Source of the DNA: Hydractinia symbiolongicarpus
Lineage: Eukaryota > Cnidaria > Hydrozoa > Anthoathecata > Hydractiniidae
Reading direction: 5' to 3'
Assembly: GCF_029227915.1 (NCBI RefSeq)
Contig: NC_079883.1
Location: forward strand, 10,850,001 to 10,914,000
DNA length: 64,000 nucleotides
A program made the position numbers and the translations under genes. Below are positions 1-8,572 of the stretch, piece after piece; within the stretch, counting starts at the first letter, position 1, and each line of letters starts with the position of its first letter. The notes under the pieces are model-generated. The model had not been told where the DNA came from. It did not search any database and saw nothing but the letters and a program-made list of their open reading frames with translations.

Positions 1-322
1 AAACACCACCAGCTGCAATGGTTACACCGCTCAAAAGTTTGTTTAATTCTTCATCATTACGAACAGCCAATTGTAAATGTCTTGGAATAATCCTAGCTTT
101 TTTGTTGTCTCTTGCTGCGTTACCAGCCAACTCCAATATCTCAGCAGATAAATATTCCAAGACGGCTGCTAAGTAAACTGGTGCTCCAGATCCAATTCGG
201 TTAGCATAGTGCCCTCTACGAAGGAATCTATGCACTCTACCGACTGGAAATTGAAGTCCAGCTCTTGAGGATCTTGTCTTGGCTTTAGCCTTAGCTTTTC
301 CACCTTTTCCACGTCCAGACAT
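1..322 (-). CDS. H2A: Histone H2A, partial (C-terminus outside window)
   Basis: Unit 1 copy. The start codon is at 320-322 and translation runs leftward off the window edge, so the last residues and stop are missing (59 bp by comparison with 5794..6174). The visible part encodes the consensus protein including T16. It is head-to-head with the H2B at 607. Confidence 0.95.
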   Translation of the reverse strand, partial: MSGRGKGGKAKAKAKTRSSRAGLQFPVGRVHRFLRRGHYANRIGSGAPVYLAAVLEYLSAEILELAGNAARDNKKARIIPRHLQLAVRNDEELNKLLSGVTIAAGGV

Positions 323-606
323 AACTGCGATTTGATTTGTAAGTTAATACAAAAACGTACGAATATTTAACGTAAGTGTTAACGAAATAAACTTTACTCG
401 TTTTTTCATCATAAAAATAGGATCGAAATCATGTTTTTTTAACCAATCATAATTAAGTATTAAACAAAAGATTTTTTTTTTAACCAATTAAATTGCGTAT
501 CGGCGTTTTCGGATCGAATTCGATCCGATTTTTTTACTTATAAACAAAAAGTTTTGACTTGCAGTTTAATGCTTATTTACAAGTTAAGTAGCAAAAATTT
601 TTAACC
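323..606. promoter_or_regulatory. H2A-H2B divergent promoter (unit 1 reference)
   Basis: This 284-bp AT-rich gap separates the two start codons. For H2B it holds CCAAT boxes at 443-447 and 484-488, a TATAAA at 539-544 and room for a start site near 570. The second CCAAT is part of a TTAACCAAT-N4-TTGCGT block (480-498) that recurs in the H4-H3 promoter. An 18-bp perfect palindrome centred on GAATTC lies at 510-527. H2A has only a weak TATA-like TTAAATA near 364-370 on the minus strand. The same layout recurs in units 2 and 4-12; in unit 3 the H2A-proximal part is deleted. Element identity is inferred from motifs. Confidence 0.75.
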
Positions 607-1011
607 ATGTCTGACGCAGCAGCTAAAGGAGGAAAACAGGCACCTAAAGTAGCCAAGAAAGGTGAAAAAAGAGCCGGCAAAAAAGGAGGAAAGATTGGTG
701 GAACTGGTGAAAAGAAACGCAAGAGAAAGAGAAAGGAAAGTTATGCTATTTACATCTACAATGTTTTGAAACAAGTTCACCCAGATGTCGGAGTTTCAAG
801 CAAAGCTATGAGCATCATGAACTCATTTGTCAACGACATCTTTGAGCGCATTGCTTCCGAAGCTTCGCGTTTGGCTCTTCAAAACAAAAAGTGGACCATC
901 TCTTCTCGTGAAATTCAAACCGCAGTACGTCTTCTCTTGCCTGGAGAACTTGCAAAACACGCAGTCAGTGAAGGAACAAAAGCCGTCACAAAATACACAA
1001 GCAGCAAGTAA
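607..1011 (+). CDS. H2B: Histone H2B, S96W variant
   Basis: Unit 1 copy, 134 aa. It differs from the array consensus by S96W (TCG to TGG), equivalent to S87 of human H2B, in the L2 loop that touches DNA. A bulky tryptophan there is unexpected in a functional H2B, so this copy may be impaired or the base may be an error. Stem-loop at 1035-1050. Confidence 0.95.
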   Translation: MSDAAAKGGKQAPKVAKKGEKRAGKKGGKIGGTGEKKRKRKRKESYAIYIYNVLKQVHPDVGVSSKAMSIMNSFVNDIFERIASEASRLALQNKKWTISSREIQTAVRLLLPGELAKHAVSEGTKAVTKYTSSK

Positions 1012-1034
1012 ACCAACGTCTACCAAACACAAAC

Positions 1035-1050
1035 GGTCTTTTTTAAGACC
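1035..1050 (+). terminator. H2B mRNA 3' stem-loop
   Basis: Six-bp stem GGTCTT/AAGACC with a UUUU loop, 23 nt after the H2B stop and followed by ACACA and an A-rich element. Replication-dependent histone mRNAs are cut just after such a loop, which SLBP binds. The H2B stem sequence differs from the one shared by the other four genes. It is the same in all 12 units. Confidence 0.93.
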
Positions 1051-1431
1051 ACACATCTTTAAAAAAACATTTACTTGGCGTCACTACAAGTTAACCGAAG
1101 TTAATAAAACTTCTAAATAATGTGCTTAAGAACACTAGCCTACATTTAAAATACTTCCCCATGTGTGTGTGGATTAGCTTCACTTTTCATACGTATTATT
1201 AGCTGTACTTGCAGAAAAGACAAGTACATTGATCCATGTTATTGCTTACATTTAACTTAACCCAGCTTTTCACGGAAACACTCCCAGGCAAATTAACCCT
1301 ACAAAGTATTTCTAAATTTTTTTTGTGTCATATATGACATAGTATCGTATAGCAATAAATGTAACTGTGACAAGACTTTACACATTGTGTAATTTGGAAG
1401 CGTGCACAAAGTAATGTTTTAAAAGATTTGT

Positions 1432-1447
1432 GGCTATAAAAATAGCC
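1432..1447 (-). terminator. H4 mRNA 3' stem-loop
   Basis: Stem GGCTAT/ATAGCC with loop UUUU, read on the minus strand, 24 nt past the H4 stop. The flank is CACAAATC rather than the CACACATC seen at most of the other genes. It is identical in all units. Confidence 0.93.
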
Positions 1448-1471
1448 GTTTTTGTTGAGCAATGACAACGC

Positions 1472-2720
<1,249 letters not shown>

Positions 2721-2741
2721 GCATCTTACCAAACAAAAAAC

Positions 2742-2757
2742 GGCTATTTTTATAGCC
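2742..2757 (+). terminator. H3 mRNA 3' stem-loop
   Basis: Stem GGCTAT/ATAGCC, loop UUUU, 21 nt after the stop, preceded by AAAAAAC and followed by CACACATCC. It is the same in every unit. Confidence 0.93.
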
Positions 2758-2820
2758 ACACATCCATAAAAAATATTACGGCTAGCTTTTTATATCAAAC
2801 TTTGTCCTGCTTTCTGTTTA

Positions 2821-2856
2821 AATTTTATGCTACATAAAAATTTTATGCTACATAAA
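2821..2856. repeat. 18-bp perfect tandem duplication with internal dyad
   Basis: AATTTTATGCTACATAAA occurs twice back to back. Each copy contains TTTATG-CTA-CATAAA, so two identical hairpin-capable dyads sit side by side between H3 and H1. It is conserved in all units, with one substitution in unit 12 near 63214. Function unknown. Confidence 0.85.
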
Positions 2857-2875
2857 GTTTGACAATGTTAAAAAT

Positions 2876-2971
2876 ATGAAGGGCAAGAAAAGTAAAAGCA
2901 AGAAAATAAGAAATTTAAAAACGAAAATACTTAAACTTAGGGAATCTAATCTTAAATTTACTCTTTTTTAA
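2876..2971 (+). other. 31-codon open frame encoding a lysine-rich peptide (doubtful)
   Basis: ATG to TAA frame beginning MKGKKSKSKK and continuing lysine/leucine-rich. It lies between the H3 and H1 3' ends on the plus strand. It is present in every unit, but so is all spacer sequence, so conservation says nothing about coding. A long run of A/G explains the lysines. No promoter or match to a known family is evident; it is probably fortuitous. Confidence 0.15.
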
Positions 2972-3033
2972 CTGTTTAAGTGACTTAAACAAGTTTAACT
3001 TTGTACCAAGATAATGTTTTTTTGTAAATGTGT

Positions 3034-3049
3034 GGCTATAAAAATAGCC
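3034..3049 (-). terminator. H1 mRNA 3' stem-loop
   Basis: Stem GGCTAT/ATAGCC, loop UUUU on the minus strand, 32 nt past the H1 stop, so H1 is processed like the core histones. The loop is altered in unit 3 (11886-11901). Confidence 0.93.
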
Positions 3050-3081
3050 GTTTGTTAATGTAATAGCCAGATACACACAAA

Positions 3082-3633
3082 TTATTTTTTTGCGGTCTTC
3101 TTTGCTGCCTTTTTGGGAGTCTTTTTGACCTTCTTTGCTGCAGGTTTTTTAGCAACAGGCTTCTTTGTGGGTTTCTTAGCTGCTGGTTTCTTAGCCGAGG
3201 CTTTCTTTGTGGCAGGCTTCTTTGCTGCTTTCTTTGGCGTGCTCTTCTTTGCTGGCTTCTTTATTGGTGTACTTTTCTTTGCAGTAGGCTTCTTTGCCGT
3301 TGGCTTTTTTGCTGCGGCCTTTTTCTTAGGTTTTTCTTTTTTTACCTGACCTAGCTTGAATGATCCAGAAGCACCAGTGCCTTTAGTTTGAATCAAATCG
3401 CCTGATGTTACTCCTCGTTTAAGAGCCATTTTCAGATGATGATCTGAGTTTTCAGCAACTTTGTAATTTGCATGAATATATTTTGTAATAGCTTGGCGAG
3501 ATGAACCACCGCGTTCCTTTAGGGTAGCGATAGCAGCCTTGATCATGTCCACATATTTAGGGTGATCAGCTGTCTTCTTTGCAGCAGGTTTCTTCTTGGG
3601 TGCGATTTTCTTTGGAGAAGCTGCTTCACTCAT
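3082..3633 (-). CDS. H1: Histone H1, K124I variant
   Basis: Unit 1 copy, 183 aa. It differs from consensus by K124I (base 3263), which turns the first TPKK repeat of the tail into TPIK. See 11934..12485 for the full description. The stem-loop is at 3034-3049 and an E2F-type site lies upstream at 3777-3788. Confidence 0.95.
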   Translation of the reverse strand: MSEAASPKKIAPKKKPAAKKTADHPKYVDMIKAAIATLKERGGSSRQAITKYIHANYKVAENSDHHLKMALKRGVTSGDLIQTKGTGASGSFKLGQVKKEKPKKKAAAKKPTAKKPTAKKSTPIKKPAKKSTPKKAAKKPATKKASAKKPAAKKPTKKPVAKKPAAKKVKKTPKKAAKKTAKK

Positions 3634-4212
3634 TTTTAATGTTTTCTTACAACAATCCAACGATAAACGATGCTTGTTATCACAGTAGAAGTATACTAAA
3701 CATTACCGTGTAAATGAGATATAATTTAAGACGGTGCGAAGTATGCGGACGTAAAAGTACCACTCCCGGGAATTGATTTGGCGCGAAAACAGAAATGTGT
3801 GTTTCTGTACATCGTATAATGTCCGTTTTGGGTGCCGCGACTATGCGAAAGCATGTTAATTTTTATTTGTAGTACGACGCAATAGTCTGCAAGAGAAGCT
3901 GCTGGAGTTTGAGGTCTTCAGCATTACATCTAGTCTGTTAATTTGGGCTTCTTCCGCGCTCGTGTTAGGATTTTCATAAAGCGTTCTTTGGTTTGCGTTG
4001 CGTATGTCGGCCTACATCATCGACACGGCCTGTTTCCGGCTATTAGGAGCAATTCATATATTGGGCACTGCGTTTCGACTTTTTTATTAGACCACAGTAA
4101 AAAAATTCACTCACAGAAGTCCCTTTCTTTCATGGCTACAAACACGAAGAATTCTGTCGTAAGTAAAACGAATGCGCAAGCCAAAATGACGATGGGGCGA
4201 AGTCATAAGCAT
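3634..4212. promoter_or_regulatory. H1 promoter and H1-tRNA spacer (unit 1 reference)
   Basis: H1 is transcribed leftward from here. GTATAC at 3691-3696 or ATTATA near 3720 could act as TATA elements. A complete E2F-type palindrome TTTGGCGCGAAA lies at 3777-3788, 144 bp upstream of the H1 ATG. No CCAAT box was seen near H1. From about 3800 to 4212 the sequence is less AT-rich and leads to the tRNA; no gene is recognised there although it is kept in every intact unit. Confidence 0.6.
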
Positions 4213-4285
4213 GGCCCTGTGGCCCAATGGATAAGGCATCTGACTACGAATCAGGGGATTCCAGGTTCGACTCCTGGCAGGGTCG
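4213..4285 (+). tRNA. tRNA-Arg-ACG: tRNA-Arg (anticodon ACG)
   Basis: A 73-nt intronless tRNA. The acceptor GGCCCTG pairs with CAGGGTC (one G-U), discriminator G. The D stem is GCC/GGC; the anticodon arm is TCTGA-CTACGAA-TCAGG with anticodon ACG (A34 normally deaminated to inosine, reading CGU, CGC and CGA). The T arm is CCAGG-TTCGACT-CCTGG. The internal Pol III B box GGTTCGACTCC is a perfect match and the A box is TGGCCCAATGG. No run of four T follows for about 200 nt; the first is T5 at 4487-4491 after a hairpin. CCA is not encoded, as usual in eukaryotes. Confidence 0.97.
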
Positions 4286-4464
4286 CACTGTCGCATTTCG
4301 GCTGCATGGTCTACTGTGTAACGCGCGCGCACGTTCTGGCGTAATGCGTTGATAAACGGAATGTACGCAGACATATTGGAAAGTAATATCACGCACTTAG
4401 TATCGTCGCCTTTGTTAGCATTCATGTAAGTTACCATCCACTCGCTACAGTCGCTCTCCATCCT

Positions 4465-4491
4465 ACGGCTAAATCAACAGCCGTGATTTTT
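4465..4491 (+). terminator. Candidate Pol III terminator (hairpin plus T5)
   Basis: A six-bp perfect stem with an 8-nt loop is followed two bases later by five T. It is the first T run of four or more downstream of the tRNA. It would give a tRNA precursor with about a 200-nt trailer. In unit 5, which has lost the tRNA, the T run is broken (TTGTT at 23961-23965). Confidence 0.35.
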
Positions 4492-4553
4492 ACTATGTCG
4501 CCGTCCATCCGTACGCGGTGACAGTTGTAAGCTTTACAGTAACGTGACATGCT

Positions 4554-4567
4554 CCACAAGCAGTTAC
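4554..4567 (+). promoter_or_regulatory. Candidate snRNA proximal sequence element (U2)
   Basis: CCACAAGCAGTTAC at -54 to -41 of U2 matches CCACAAGCATTAAC at -57 to -44 of U1 (4928-4941) at 12 of 14 positions. The position fits the PSE bound by SNAPc in animals; the assignment is inferred. Confidence 0.6.
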
Positions 4568-4607
4568 GGTGTGTGGACGATGCCTATCATGGCAACGCTT
4601 GTTCTTT

Positions 4608-4793
4608 ATCGCTTCTCGGCCTAATGGCTAAGATCAAGTGTAGTATCTGTTCTTATCAGTTTAATATCTGGTAGGCCATTCTCTGAATGGTCAGTATATT
4701 AATCTGATTTTTGGCCTTGGGTCATGGAGGTGGATTCATTCACGCCGTGACCACGGGTTGCCTTGGTGTTGCACTATTACCGATGGCGGCCCA
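4608..4793 (+). ncRNA. RNU2: U2 spliceosomal snRNA
   Basis: About 186 nt. The 5' end ATCGCTTCTCGGCC and the following 60 nt match animal U2 almost base for base. GTAGTA at 4640-4645 pairs with the intron branch site. The Sm site ATTTTTGG is at 4707-4714. SLIII has the 8-bp stem GGTCATGG/CCGTGACC, and a 3' loop with GTTGCACTATTACC resembles the U2A'/U2B'' site in SLIV. It is transcribed by Pol II with a candidate PSE at 4554. A 3' box-like sequence follows at 4797-4816. The exact 3' end is uncertain by a few nt. No substitutions were noticed among the ten copies. Confidence 0.95.
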
Positions 4794-4984
4794 CATAAGC
4801 AATAAAAGAATAATAGCAGTCCTCTTTCCGACGGCACTCTGCATAGTCTACGGCGGGAACAAAACGCGTACACTGGGGGAGAATACAGCCTATGCCCCGC
4901 GACACGGCAGTTTATAACACACTCAAGCCACAAGCATTAACAAACTTTGAAGGGTACCCTCATGCTACGGTGCAGTTCCAACTC
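4794..4984. promoter_or_regulatory. U2 3' flank and U1 promoter
   Basis: The 191-bp spacer starts with a candidate U2 3' box (AAGCAATAAAAGAATAATAG, 4797-4816) and ends with the U1 promoter, whose candidate PSE CCACAAGCATTAAC lies at 4928-4941. No TATA box is seen near -30, as expected for a Pol II snRNA gene. Confidence 0.55.
4928..4941 (+). promoter_or_regulatory. Candidate snRNA proximal sequence element (U1)
   Basis: CCACAAGCATTAAC, 57 to 44 nt upstream of the U1 5' end. It is the same motif, strand and spacing as the one before U2. Confidence 0.6.
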
Positions 4985-5150
4985 ATACTTACCTGACGGG
5001 GAAGTAAAGACTGATCAATGAGGGTTTTCTTCCAGAGTGAGGCTCTTGCATTGCACTACGCTTGGGCTGACCTCTGCGATTACTGCAAACGTCAGTAACT
5101 CGACCGTACAATTTCTGGTAGTGGGGGCCTGCGTCCGCGCTCGCCCCCTC
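4985..5150 (+). ncRNA. RNU1: U1 spliceosomal snRNA
   Basis: About 166 nt. The 5' end ATACTTACCTG carries the strand that pairs with 5' splice sites. SL1 contains GATCAATGAG (U1-70K site in animals). SL2 has ATTGCACTAC, close to the U1A site. SL3 is TTACTG/CAGTAA, the Sm site is AATTTCTGG (5110-5118), and SL4 is closed by GGGGG/CCCCC with a TCCG tetraloop. The candidate PSE is at 4928 and a 3' box-like AAGTCAAAATGAATGAGC at 5154-5171. The 5S gene faces it 326 bp downstream. Variants exist in units 3 and 10. Confidence 0.95.
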
Positions 5151-5476
5151 CTTAAGTCAAAATGAATGAGCTTAGAAAAGTTGCGCGGCCAAATGTCGGT
5201 GGTGACTTAAACGCTAAGGTAAAACCTCGCTTGGCTGTTACGAAACGTGATTGCGATATAAGTCCTCGGAAGGCGGCGGAATTTTATTTTATTTGCCATT
5301 CCGTCAGGGTTATTGGATGATCGGCAATAGATCGAGTTTGTATGCATTTGAAAGCTCTTTTTTCTCGTACTATCACCTGAAAATGTCGTAGGAAAATGTC
5401 ATAGGAAACACTTTCAACAACCGCCACGTTCCTTAATTGTTATAACAAGAAATATATCACAGCAAATGAAAATGAA
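5151..5476. other. U1-5S convergent spacer
   Basis: This 326-bp spacer holds the candidate U1 3' box (5154-5171), a 13-bp tandem repeat GAAAATGTCRTAG at 5379-5404, and two T4 runs read on the minus strand just past 5S (near 5475-5478 and 5467-5471) that would stop Pol III. The middle 200 bp has no recognised RNA or protein gene. Confidence 0.6.
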
Positions 5477-5596
5477 AAGCCTACGACACCGGGAGTTCCC
5501 AGGCGGTCCCCCATCCAAGTACTATCCCGGCCCGACGATGCTTAACTTCCGTGATCAGACGAGAACGGGTGTGTTCATCGTGGTATGGCCGTAGAC
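5477..5596 (-). rRNA. 5S rRNA: 5S ribosomal RNA
   Basis: A 120-nt gene on the minus strand starting GTCTACGGCCATACCAC and ending GTAGGCTT. The loop C sequence GTTCTCGTCTGATC, the internal control region through AAGTTAAGCATCGTCGGGCC and the closing helix I are all typical of animal 5S. TTTT follows directly and serves as the Pol III terminator. Upstream (5605-5620) is a spaced repeat GTGCAA-N4-GTGCAA of unknown role. It is linked in inverted orientation to U1 and in the same orientation as H2A, whose 3' end lies 160 bp away. Confidence 0.97.
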
Positions 5597-5755
5597 ATTA
5601 GTAGGTGCAAATACGTGCAATTTATTTTGACGTTGTGATCAATTTTTTTTATTTAATTTCTTTGAGTTACTTAGGACAAGGCGTATGCATGGATTATCTA
5701 TTAGACTTTAAGGTTATAGTTTTGTGAAAAAAACAATGTTTTTTTAAAGATGTGT

Positions 5756-5771
5756 GGCTATAAAAATAGCC
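5756..5771 (-). terminator. H2A mRNA 3' stem-loop
   Basis: Stem GGCTAT/ATAGCC, loop UUUU on the minus strand, 22 nt past the H2A stop, then CACACATC and an A-rich element. Every intact H2A in the array has it. Confidence 0.93.
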
Positions 5772-5793
5772 GTTGTTTTCTGAGTGTAGCGGT

Positions 5794-6174
5794 TTACTTC
5801 TTCTGTCCTTTGTCGTTCTTCTTTGGGAGTAAGACAGCTTGAATGTTTGGCAAAACACCACCAGCTGCAATGGTTACACCGCTCAAAAGTTTGTTTAATT
5901 CTTCATCATTACGAACAGCCAATTGTAAATGTCTTGGAATAATCCTAGCTTTTTTGTTGTCTCTTGCTGCGTTACCAGCCAACTCCAATATCTCAGCAGA
6001 TAAATATTCCAAGACGGCTGCTAAGTAAACTGGTGCTCCAGATCCAATTCGGTTAGCATAGTGCCCTCTACGAAGGAATCTATGCACTCTACCGACTGGA
6101 AATTGAAGTCCAGCTCTTGAGGATCTTGTCTTGGCTTTAGCCTTAGCTTTTCCACCTTTTCCACGTCCAGACAT
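5794..6174 (-). CDS. H2A: Histone H2A (replication-dependent)
   Basis: Core nucleosome histone that dimerises with H2B. It is 126 aa, starting [22 protein letters not shown]. The fold spans about residues 17-97 and the full acidic patch is present (E56, E61, E64, D90, E91, E92). K118/K119 are kept near the C-terminus as ubiquitylation sites. The tail ends NDKGQKK with no SQ motif, so it is canonical H2A rather than H2A.X, and it is unlike H2A.Z. The start is fixed by the invariant MSGRGK. It is divergent to H2B with a 284-bp shared promoter, and the stem-loop at 5756-5771 marks S-phase mRNA processing. This is the unit 2 copy with consensus sequence. Confidence 0.98.
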   Translation of the reverse strand: MSGRGKGGKAKAKAKTRSSRAGLQFPVGRVHRFLRRGHYANRIGSGAPVYLAAVLEYLSAEILELAGNAARDNKKARIIPRHLQLAVRNDEELNKLLSGVTIAAGGVLPNIQAVLLPKKNDKGQKK

Positions 6175-6458
6175 AACTGCGATTTGATTTGTAAGTTAAT
6201 ACAAAAACGTACGAATATTTAACGTAAGTGTTAACGAAATAAACTTTACTCGTTTTTTCATCATAAAAATAGGATCGAAATCATGTTTTTTTAACCAATC
6301 ATAATTAAGTATTAAACAAAAGATTTTTTTTTTAACCAATTAAATTGCGTATCGGCGTTTTCGGATCGAATTCGATCCGATTTTTTTACTTATAAACAAA
6401 AAGTTTTGACTTGCAGTTTAATGCTTATTTACAAGTTAAGTAGCAAAAATTTTTAACC

Positions 6459-6863
6459 ATGTCTGACGCAGCAGCTAAAGGAGGAAAACAGGCACCTAAA
6501 GTAGCCAAGAAAGGTGAAAAAAGAGCCGGCAAAAAAGGAGGAAAGATTGGTGGAACTGGTGAAAAGAAACGCAAGAGAAAGAGAAAGGAAAGTTATGCTA
6601 TTTACATCTACAATGTTTTGAAACAAGTTCACCCAGATGTCGGAGTTTCAAGCAAAGCTATGAGCATCATGAACTCATTTGTCAACGACATCTTTGAGCG
6701 CATTGCTTCCGAAGCTTCGTGTTTGGCTCTTCAAAACAAAAAGTCGACCATCTCTTCTCGTGAAATTCAAACCGCAGTACGTCTTCTCTTGCCTGGAGAA
6801 CTTGCAAAACACGCAGTCAGTGAAGGAACAAAAGCCGTCACAAAATACACAAGCAGCAAGTAA
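6459..6863 (+). CDS. H2B: Histone H2B, R88C variant
   Basis: Unit 2 copy. Differs from consensus only by R88C (CGT to TGT), equivalent to human H2B R79 in the long helix near the H4 contact surface. Stem-loop at 6887-6902. Confidence 0.95.
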   Translation: MSDAAAKGGKQAPKVAKKGEKRAGKKGGKIGGTGEKKRKRKRKESYAIYIYNVLKQVHPDVGVSSKAMSIMNSFVNDIFERIASEASCLALQNKKSTISSREIQTAVRLLLPGELAKHAVSEGTKAVTKYTSSK

Positions 6864-7323
6864 ACCAACGTCTACCAAACACAAACGGTCTTTTTTAAGA
6901 CCACACATCTTTAAAAAAACATTTACTTGGCGTCACTACAAGTTAACCGAAGTTAATAAAACTTCTAAATAATGTGCTTAAGAACACTAGCCTACATTTA
7001 AAATACTTCCCCATGTGTGTGTGGATTAGCTTCACTTTTCATACGTATTATTAGCTGTACTTGCAGAAAAGACAAGTACATTGATCCATGTTATTGCTTA
7101 CATTTAACTTAACCCAGCTTTTCACGGAAACACTCCCAGGCAAATTAACCCTACAAAGTATTTCTAAATTTTTTTTGTGTCATATATGACATAGTATCGT
7201 ATAGCAATAAATGTAACTGTGACAAGACTTTACGCATTGTGTAATTTGGAAGCGTGCACAAAGTAATGTTTTAAAAGATTTGTGGCTATAAAAATAGCCG
7301 TTTTTGTTGAGCAATGACAACGC

Positions 7324-7680
<357 letters not shown>

Positions 7681-8158
7681 TTAACAGAATTCAGACAGCT
7701 TTAAAAAGAGGCCATAAAATTACCTACTGCTCGTGGAAACACCCTAATTAACCAATAGAGTTGCGTCATTACAAAATGTTCCGAACATTTTGTACATTTT
7801 TTTAAGTAAAACTGTAGTTTTTTTAAAAATTCGTGGTCTTAATGTTTCAGTAAGGCAATAAATTTGGCATCGTTGGAATTCGCCAAACCTTCTGCTACTT
7901 ACTAAAAAAAAAAAAAGTCAAAAGCTTTTGTGTATCAGAAGATACAGCCGTTTTCCCGTAGCCAAAAAACACAGATTTTATAAAAATGTTAAAGTAATGA
8001 GCGTAATGTCATTATGCAGCCAATCAGAAATTACTTTCTTAGCACCAATCAAATGGTTTGTTTTGAACCTTAGCTGTCAATCAATATGAGAAATAAAACT
8101 TTGGCGCGATAGTGCATTTTAGACCGTCTTGTGTATCCGTACTACATCGACTTCTTAA

Positions 8159-8572
<414 letters not shown>

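Larger units (their letters stand above)
1012..1471. other. H2B-H4 convergent intergenic spacer (unit 1 reference)
   Basis: The 460-bp spacer holds the H2B stem-loop (1035-1050, plus) and its A-rich downstream element, the H4 stem-loop (1432-1447, minus) and its downstream element, a short (TG)n run near 1161-1169, a 14-bp palindrome TGTCATATATGACA at 1326-1339, and AATAAA hexamers (near 1103 and 1354) that could serve as backup polyadenylation signals. No gene is seen in the remainder. Confidence 0.7.
2721..3081. other. H3-H1 convergent intergenic spacer (unit 1 reference)
   Basis: A very AT-rich 361-bp spacer with the H3 stem-loop (2742-2757) and the H1 stem-loop (3034-3049, minus). Between them are a perfect 18-bp tandem duplication (2821-2856), a purine-rich plus-strand stretch containing a 31-codon open frame (2876-2971), and a dyad GTTTAAG-TGA-CTTAAAC at 2974-2990. 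No conventional gene is recognised. Confidence 0.65.
4286..4607. promoter_or_regulatory. tRNA-U2 spacer with candidate late terminator and U2 promoter
   Basis: The 322-bp spacer holds a 14-bp alternating purine-pyrimidine run rich in CG at 4321-4334, a hairpin ACGGCT-N8-AGCCGT at 4465-4484 followed by T5 at 4487-4491, and a candidate proximal sequence element at 4554-4567, 54 to 41 nt before the U2 start. Confidence 0.55.

Noticed and set aside
823-1120. Open frames overlapping the H2B 3' end on both strands
   Set aside because: They are shadows of the H2B gene and its 3' flank; they recur only because the array is homogenised, and they cross the stem-loop.
1354-1359. AATAAA as the main polyadenylation signal
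   Set aside because: Histone stem-loops lie much closer to the stop codons; the hexamer in AT-rich spacer may be a backup or chance.
3113-3349. Plus-strand open frame rich in Phe, Ala and Gly opposite H1
   Set aside because: It is the antisense mirror of Lys-Ala-Pro codons in the H1 tail, which read as Phe, Gly and Ala on the other strand.
3634-3660. Upstream in-frame Met giving a 192-aa H1 ([15 protein letters not shown])
   Set aside because: MSEAASPKK is the typical linker histone N-terminus and lies nine codons downstream; the extra codons look like 5' UTR and are not H1-like.
3660-3685. ACAAGCAT on the minus strand upstream of H1 as another PSE
   Set aside because: Only 8 bases match the U1/U2 motif and no snRNA lies at the right distance.
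3890-3960. Possible U7 snRNA (AATTTGGGC as Sm-like site)
   Set aside because: No 3' hairpin and no 5' segment able to pair with the histone downstream element.
3943-4461. Overlapping open frames of 133 and 116 codons across the tRNA
   Set aside because: They run through the tRNA gene on both strands and show no protein-like composition or family match that I can recognise.
4711-4933. Open frames inside U2 and its flank
   Set aside because: They overlap the 3' half of U2 snRNA, which explains the sequence.
5151-5476. Spliced-leader RNA gene between U1 and 5S
   Set aside because: SL RNAs often sit near 5S, but I saw no splice donor followed by a credible Sm site and 3' stem; the ATTTTA near 5280-5290 is too weak.
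5794-6174. H2A.X identity
   Set aside because: The C-terminus ends NDKGQKK with no SQ(E/D) motif.
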